DNA of 60,000 nt from Lineus longissimus. Lineage: Eukaryota; Nemertea; Pilidiophora; Heteronemertea; Lineidae. Location: assembly GCF_910592395.1 (NCBI RefSeq), contig NC_088318.1, forward strand, positions 18,850,349 through 18,910,348. Direction: 5' to 3'. The translations under genes and the position numbers were made by a program. The notes under the pieces are model-generated. The model did no database searches and had not been told where the DNA came from. It was given only the letters and a program-made list of their open reading frames with translations. Shown here piece after piece: positions 57,801-60,000 of the stretch (position 1 is its first letter; each line of letters opens with the position of its first letter).

Positions 57801-60000
57801 TGAGCCTAGAAACAGAATCTGAAGTTTGCAAGATGCAATCAGAGCTATTTCTGTAATGCAAGGAGTGCATCATGCTGGCTACGTCCCTGTCATCGCAGCT
57901 ATCTAACACCATTACACACTTGAGTAGCTAGGCGTTGAAAACGATGGAGACTTGGCGCCTTGGGGGTCGTTTAGATTTAGGACGTGATTTGCAAGGATAT
58001 CATAAACTAAAAACCTAAGGCAACGAAGCCGCCATCATGAGTTGATGGTTCAGTAAAAGATACATCATATCACAATAAATTCACAGATCGTGCACTAAAC
58101 GACATCAGCGATTAGTTCATTGACAGGTTTACGATGATTTGCTGCCACTGATTGGAGGACAACTTGATACTGTTTATTAGGTTTGTGGACTTTGAAGTTG
58201 TTTATGAGCATCTGACGAGAAAAGACAATTTTTTGAAAGGTGGTTGCGAATATCAGTGGAGCAGAAAGGTTTTCGTACTGAATTGTGGAAAATAAGGTCA
58301 TAAACATTTTCGCAGTGCCACGAACTTGTTTGTGACTGATCCAATAGCTTACTTTCCTTCTGGTAAACCTTGGCGTGATACTGTGACAAGAGATCGTACT
58401 CTTAAGATGAAGCTCTTGAAGTAACATCTTTTCGGATTGGCTTCTGTTAGCATCTGTATTCCTAAAGTGCACTTTTAACTCCTTGCTTTATTTTCAAATT
58501 TTGAACGTCCATTTTCAGGATAACCGAAGCGGTTAGGCTAGGCTATAAGTCCATGTTAGATGACCTGTACTCTAAAGATGAAGTTGACCGCCCAGAAGTG
58601 TTAAAGAAACACAACTTCTCTCACGTCCAACTTGATGAATTGTTTCTTTCTACTGCACACAAGAAAGAAGACATGATAGTTAGGTGAGCAATGCGCGTCT
58701 TGTAAATTGCAAATTGACCACATTTGTGTCTGCTGTGAATCTGGGAAAACACAGACTTCACTCAAAGAAATAAATCTGTTTCGGTCTGTTTCTGCAACAA
58801 CTAAATGATAAATGAGTGATATATCTTGACTGCACTAACTGCATTGCCAGATCGAGCCAAGTACTGGTGTGGAGTTTTCACATCACCTGGCGTTATGGTG
58901 TTCTCTTAAGGGCGTCACTGCGCCATGCTGACTGGCACTCACCTGGACCCTTGCTCTTTCAGTTGTAGTTGGAAATATAGAAATTGCGATGAACCCCTTA
59001 AGTAAGTAGGGAACGGGCTGTCGGCATCCAGCTCGGCTGCGCCAGCTGTCACGAGGGTATGGATGGCTTTGTCAAGTGATGTAATGGACTCCGGTATGAA
59101 TCCAATTTGGCTACTTTTCACAAGGGCTTTGACGAAACAAAAACCATGACCCCATGATCTAACAGGCGTCTGAAAAGTTGCCCTCGAATTCGTCTTTTTG
59201 CTTATATCGCTTGACAAAACTATCATATCCTAATGACAGCCAGCGCTAAGTAGCGGTGGTCGTAGTGACGCTGGTGGCCCGTTGAGGTTTTGGTTCAAGT
59301 TGGAGGCAGGGTTGGCCTCCAACAAGGCATTGATTGTTGATCATGGTATTGACGAGAGCTTTTCTTGACCTGTCAAGGAACTTAGTTAGACGCTCTTCTC
59401 ATCATGCCTACTGTGTGGTGTAGCCATTGTCAATGTCCTCACTATGCCTTCTGTGTGGTGTAGCCATGGTCAATATCCTCACCATGCCTACTGTGTGGTG
59501 TAGCCATGGTCAATGTCCTCACCATGCCTTCTGTGTGGTGTAGCCATTGTCAATGTCCTCACCATGCCTACTGTGTGGTGTAGCCATGGTCAATGTCCTC
59601 ACCATGCCTTCTGTGTGGTGTAGCCATTGTCAATGTCCTCACCATGCCTACTGTGTGGTGTAGCCATGGTCAATGTCCTCACCATGCTTACTGTGTGGTG
59701 TAGCCATGGTCAATGTCCTCACCATGCCTACTGTGTGGTGTAGCCATTGTCAATGTCCTCACCATGCCTTCTGTGTGGTGTAGCCATGGTCAATGTCCTC
59801 ACCATGCCTACTGTGTGGTGTAGCCATGGTCAATGTCCTCACCATGCCTACTGTGTGGTGTAGCCATTGTCAATGTCCTCACCATGCCTACTGTGTGGTG
59901 TAGCCATGGTCAATGTCCTCACCATGCCTACTGTGTGATGTAGCCATGGTCAATGTCCTCACCATGCCTACTGTGTGGTGTAGCCATGGTCAATGTCCTC
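54524..60000 (+). CDS. DEG/ENaC/ASIC-family sodium channel gene, 5' part
   Basis: Four coding exons (54524-54807, 55296-55463, 58519-58683, 58963-59001) join through phase-2 introns into about 218 residues; the remainder lies beyond 60000. The family forms trimeric, amiloride-sensitive cation channels in the plasma membrane, with two transmembrane helices per subunit and a large Cys-rich extracellular domain. Seen here are a 94-residue cytoplasmic N-terminus with the gating His-Gly motif (FAKNSTFHGVRHVF, His80-Gly81), TM1 (about residues 96-117), the post-TM1 family signature FPAVLLCNQNSF (139-150), possible glycosylation sites at Asn134 and Asn183, and the extracellular CxWxxxxC (CSWKYRNC, 207-214). 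TM2 with the selectivity filter and the thumb and finger cysteines are not in the window. Ligand cannot be predicted: proton, peptide (FMRFamide) or mechanical gating are all possible. Confidence 0.9.
55296..55463 (+). CDS. DEG/ENaC exon 2 (TM1 and FPAVLLCN signature)
   Basis: Acceptor CATTTCGTTTTCAG, donor AA|GTGAGT. Fifty-five whole codons encode TM1 (ILWGLLILVSMGFLLNQVID) and end in the family signature RFPAVLLCNQNSF. This exon is the strongest family evidence. Confidence 0.92.
55464..58518 (+). other. Intron 2 of the DEG/ENaC gene, about 3 kb
   Basis: No recognised gene. ORFs of 66-125 codons on the minus strand (for example 58095-58472) lack motifs and are treated as chance. No tandem repeat or inverted-repeat element was seen. 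Confidence 0.6.
58519..58683 (+). CDS. DEG/ENaC exon 3 (extracellular finger region)
   Basis: Acceptor TCCATTTTCAG, donor AG|GTGAGC. Fifty-four whole codons give TEAVRLGYKSMLDDLYSKDE and later LDELFLSTAHKKEDMIV. Variable in this family and lacking cysteines, it ends at the usual point just before the CxWxxxxC motif. The preceding intron is about 3.06 kb. Confidence 0.85.
58963..59001 (+). CDS. DEG/ENaC exon 4 (CxWxxxxC motif), 39 bp microexon
   Basis: Acceptor TTGCTCTTTCAG, donor AA|GTAAGT, only 39 nt. It encodes SCSWKYRNCDEPL, the conserved Cys-Trp-Cys segment that precedes the FxPxxTxxGxCYxFN block in this family. The small size is unusual, but both splice sites match consensus and the phase (2) agrees with the other exons. 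Confidence 0.85.
59402..60000. repeat. 40-bp minisatellite, about 15 copies to the window end
   Basis: The unit begins CATGCCTACTGTGTGGTGTA and ends GCCATGGTCAATGTCCTCAC. Variants at two sites (CCTACT or CCTTCT; CCATGG or CCATTG) partly alternate, so some two-unit blocks have been copied together. A rare CATGCTTACT and GTGTGATG occur once each. The array probably lies in the DEG/ENaC intron that follows exon 4 and continues beyond the window. Confidence 0.95.

Overview
The window looks like nuclear DNA from an animal. It is AT-leaning and gene-poor, with coding sequence in short exons bounded by GT..AG splice sites. It carries several minisatellites, small inverted-repeat transposons, a tRNA-derived SINE and a decayed Ty3/gypsy reverse transcriptase. 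A DEG/ENaC-type sodium channel gene is a metazoan marker. Frequent TACATGTA-type palindromes suggest a marine invertebrate such as a mollusc, brachiopod or hemichordate, but the species cannot be fixed from sequence alone. There are no operons, CRISPR arrays, rRNA genes or convincing tRNA genes.

Layout. Positions 1-40 kb are mostly non-coding and repeat-rich. They hold a 3-copy 58-61 bp tandem repeat (2.35 kb), a tRNA-derived SINE (7.6 kb), the gypsy RT relic (10.6-10.9 kb, minus), a pogo/Tigger-like terminus (12.1 kb), a diverged tandem duplication (14.9-15.5 kb), a possible gag-like relic (19.1-19.3 kb, minus), a 38-bp minisatellite (20.0-20.6 kb) and a SINE-like sequence followed by a perfect 2 x 60 bp duplication (33.1-33.3 kb). 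Copies of one dispersed repeat lie at 1.9, 22.6, 25.2 and 40.5 kb. Positions 40-47 kb hold a 106-bp element with pogo-like ends, a 15-unit 63-bp minisatellite with higher-order structure, a DNA element of about 1 kb containing a 298-bp tandem duplication, a possible two-exon gene end (45.1-45.6 kb, plus) and a clean 262-bp MITE with a TA target site (46.76-47.02 kb).

The gene-bearing end is 47.7-60 kb. On the minus strand a complete three-exon gene (48592 to 47713) encodes a 139-residue secreted protein of no family I recognise. A further minus-strand ORF at 49.2 kb is uncertain. On the plus strand, the first four coding exons of a DEG/ENaC/ASIC-family channel (54524 to 59001) give about 218 residues, with every intron in phase 2. 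The rest of that gene lies beyond the window, and its next intron contains a 40-bp minisatellite that runs to the last base.

I see no evidence that these genes work together as a system. The best candidates for something undescribed are the orphan secreted protein, the 63-bp minisatellite that is open in four frames, and the DNA element whose duplicated segment keeps a short peptide open in both copies.
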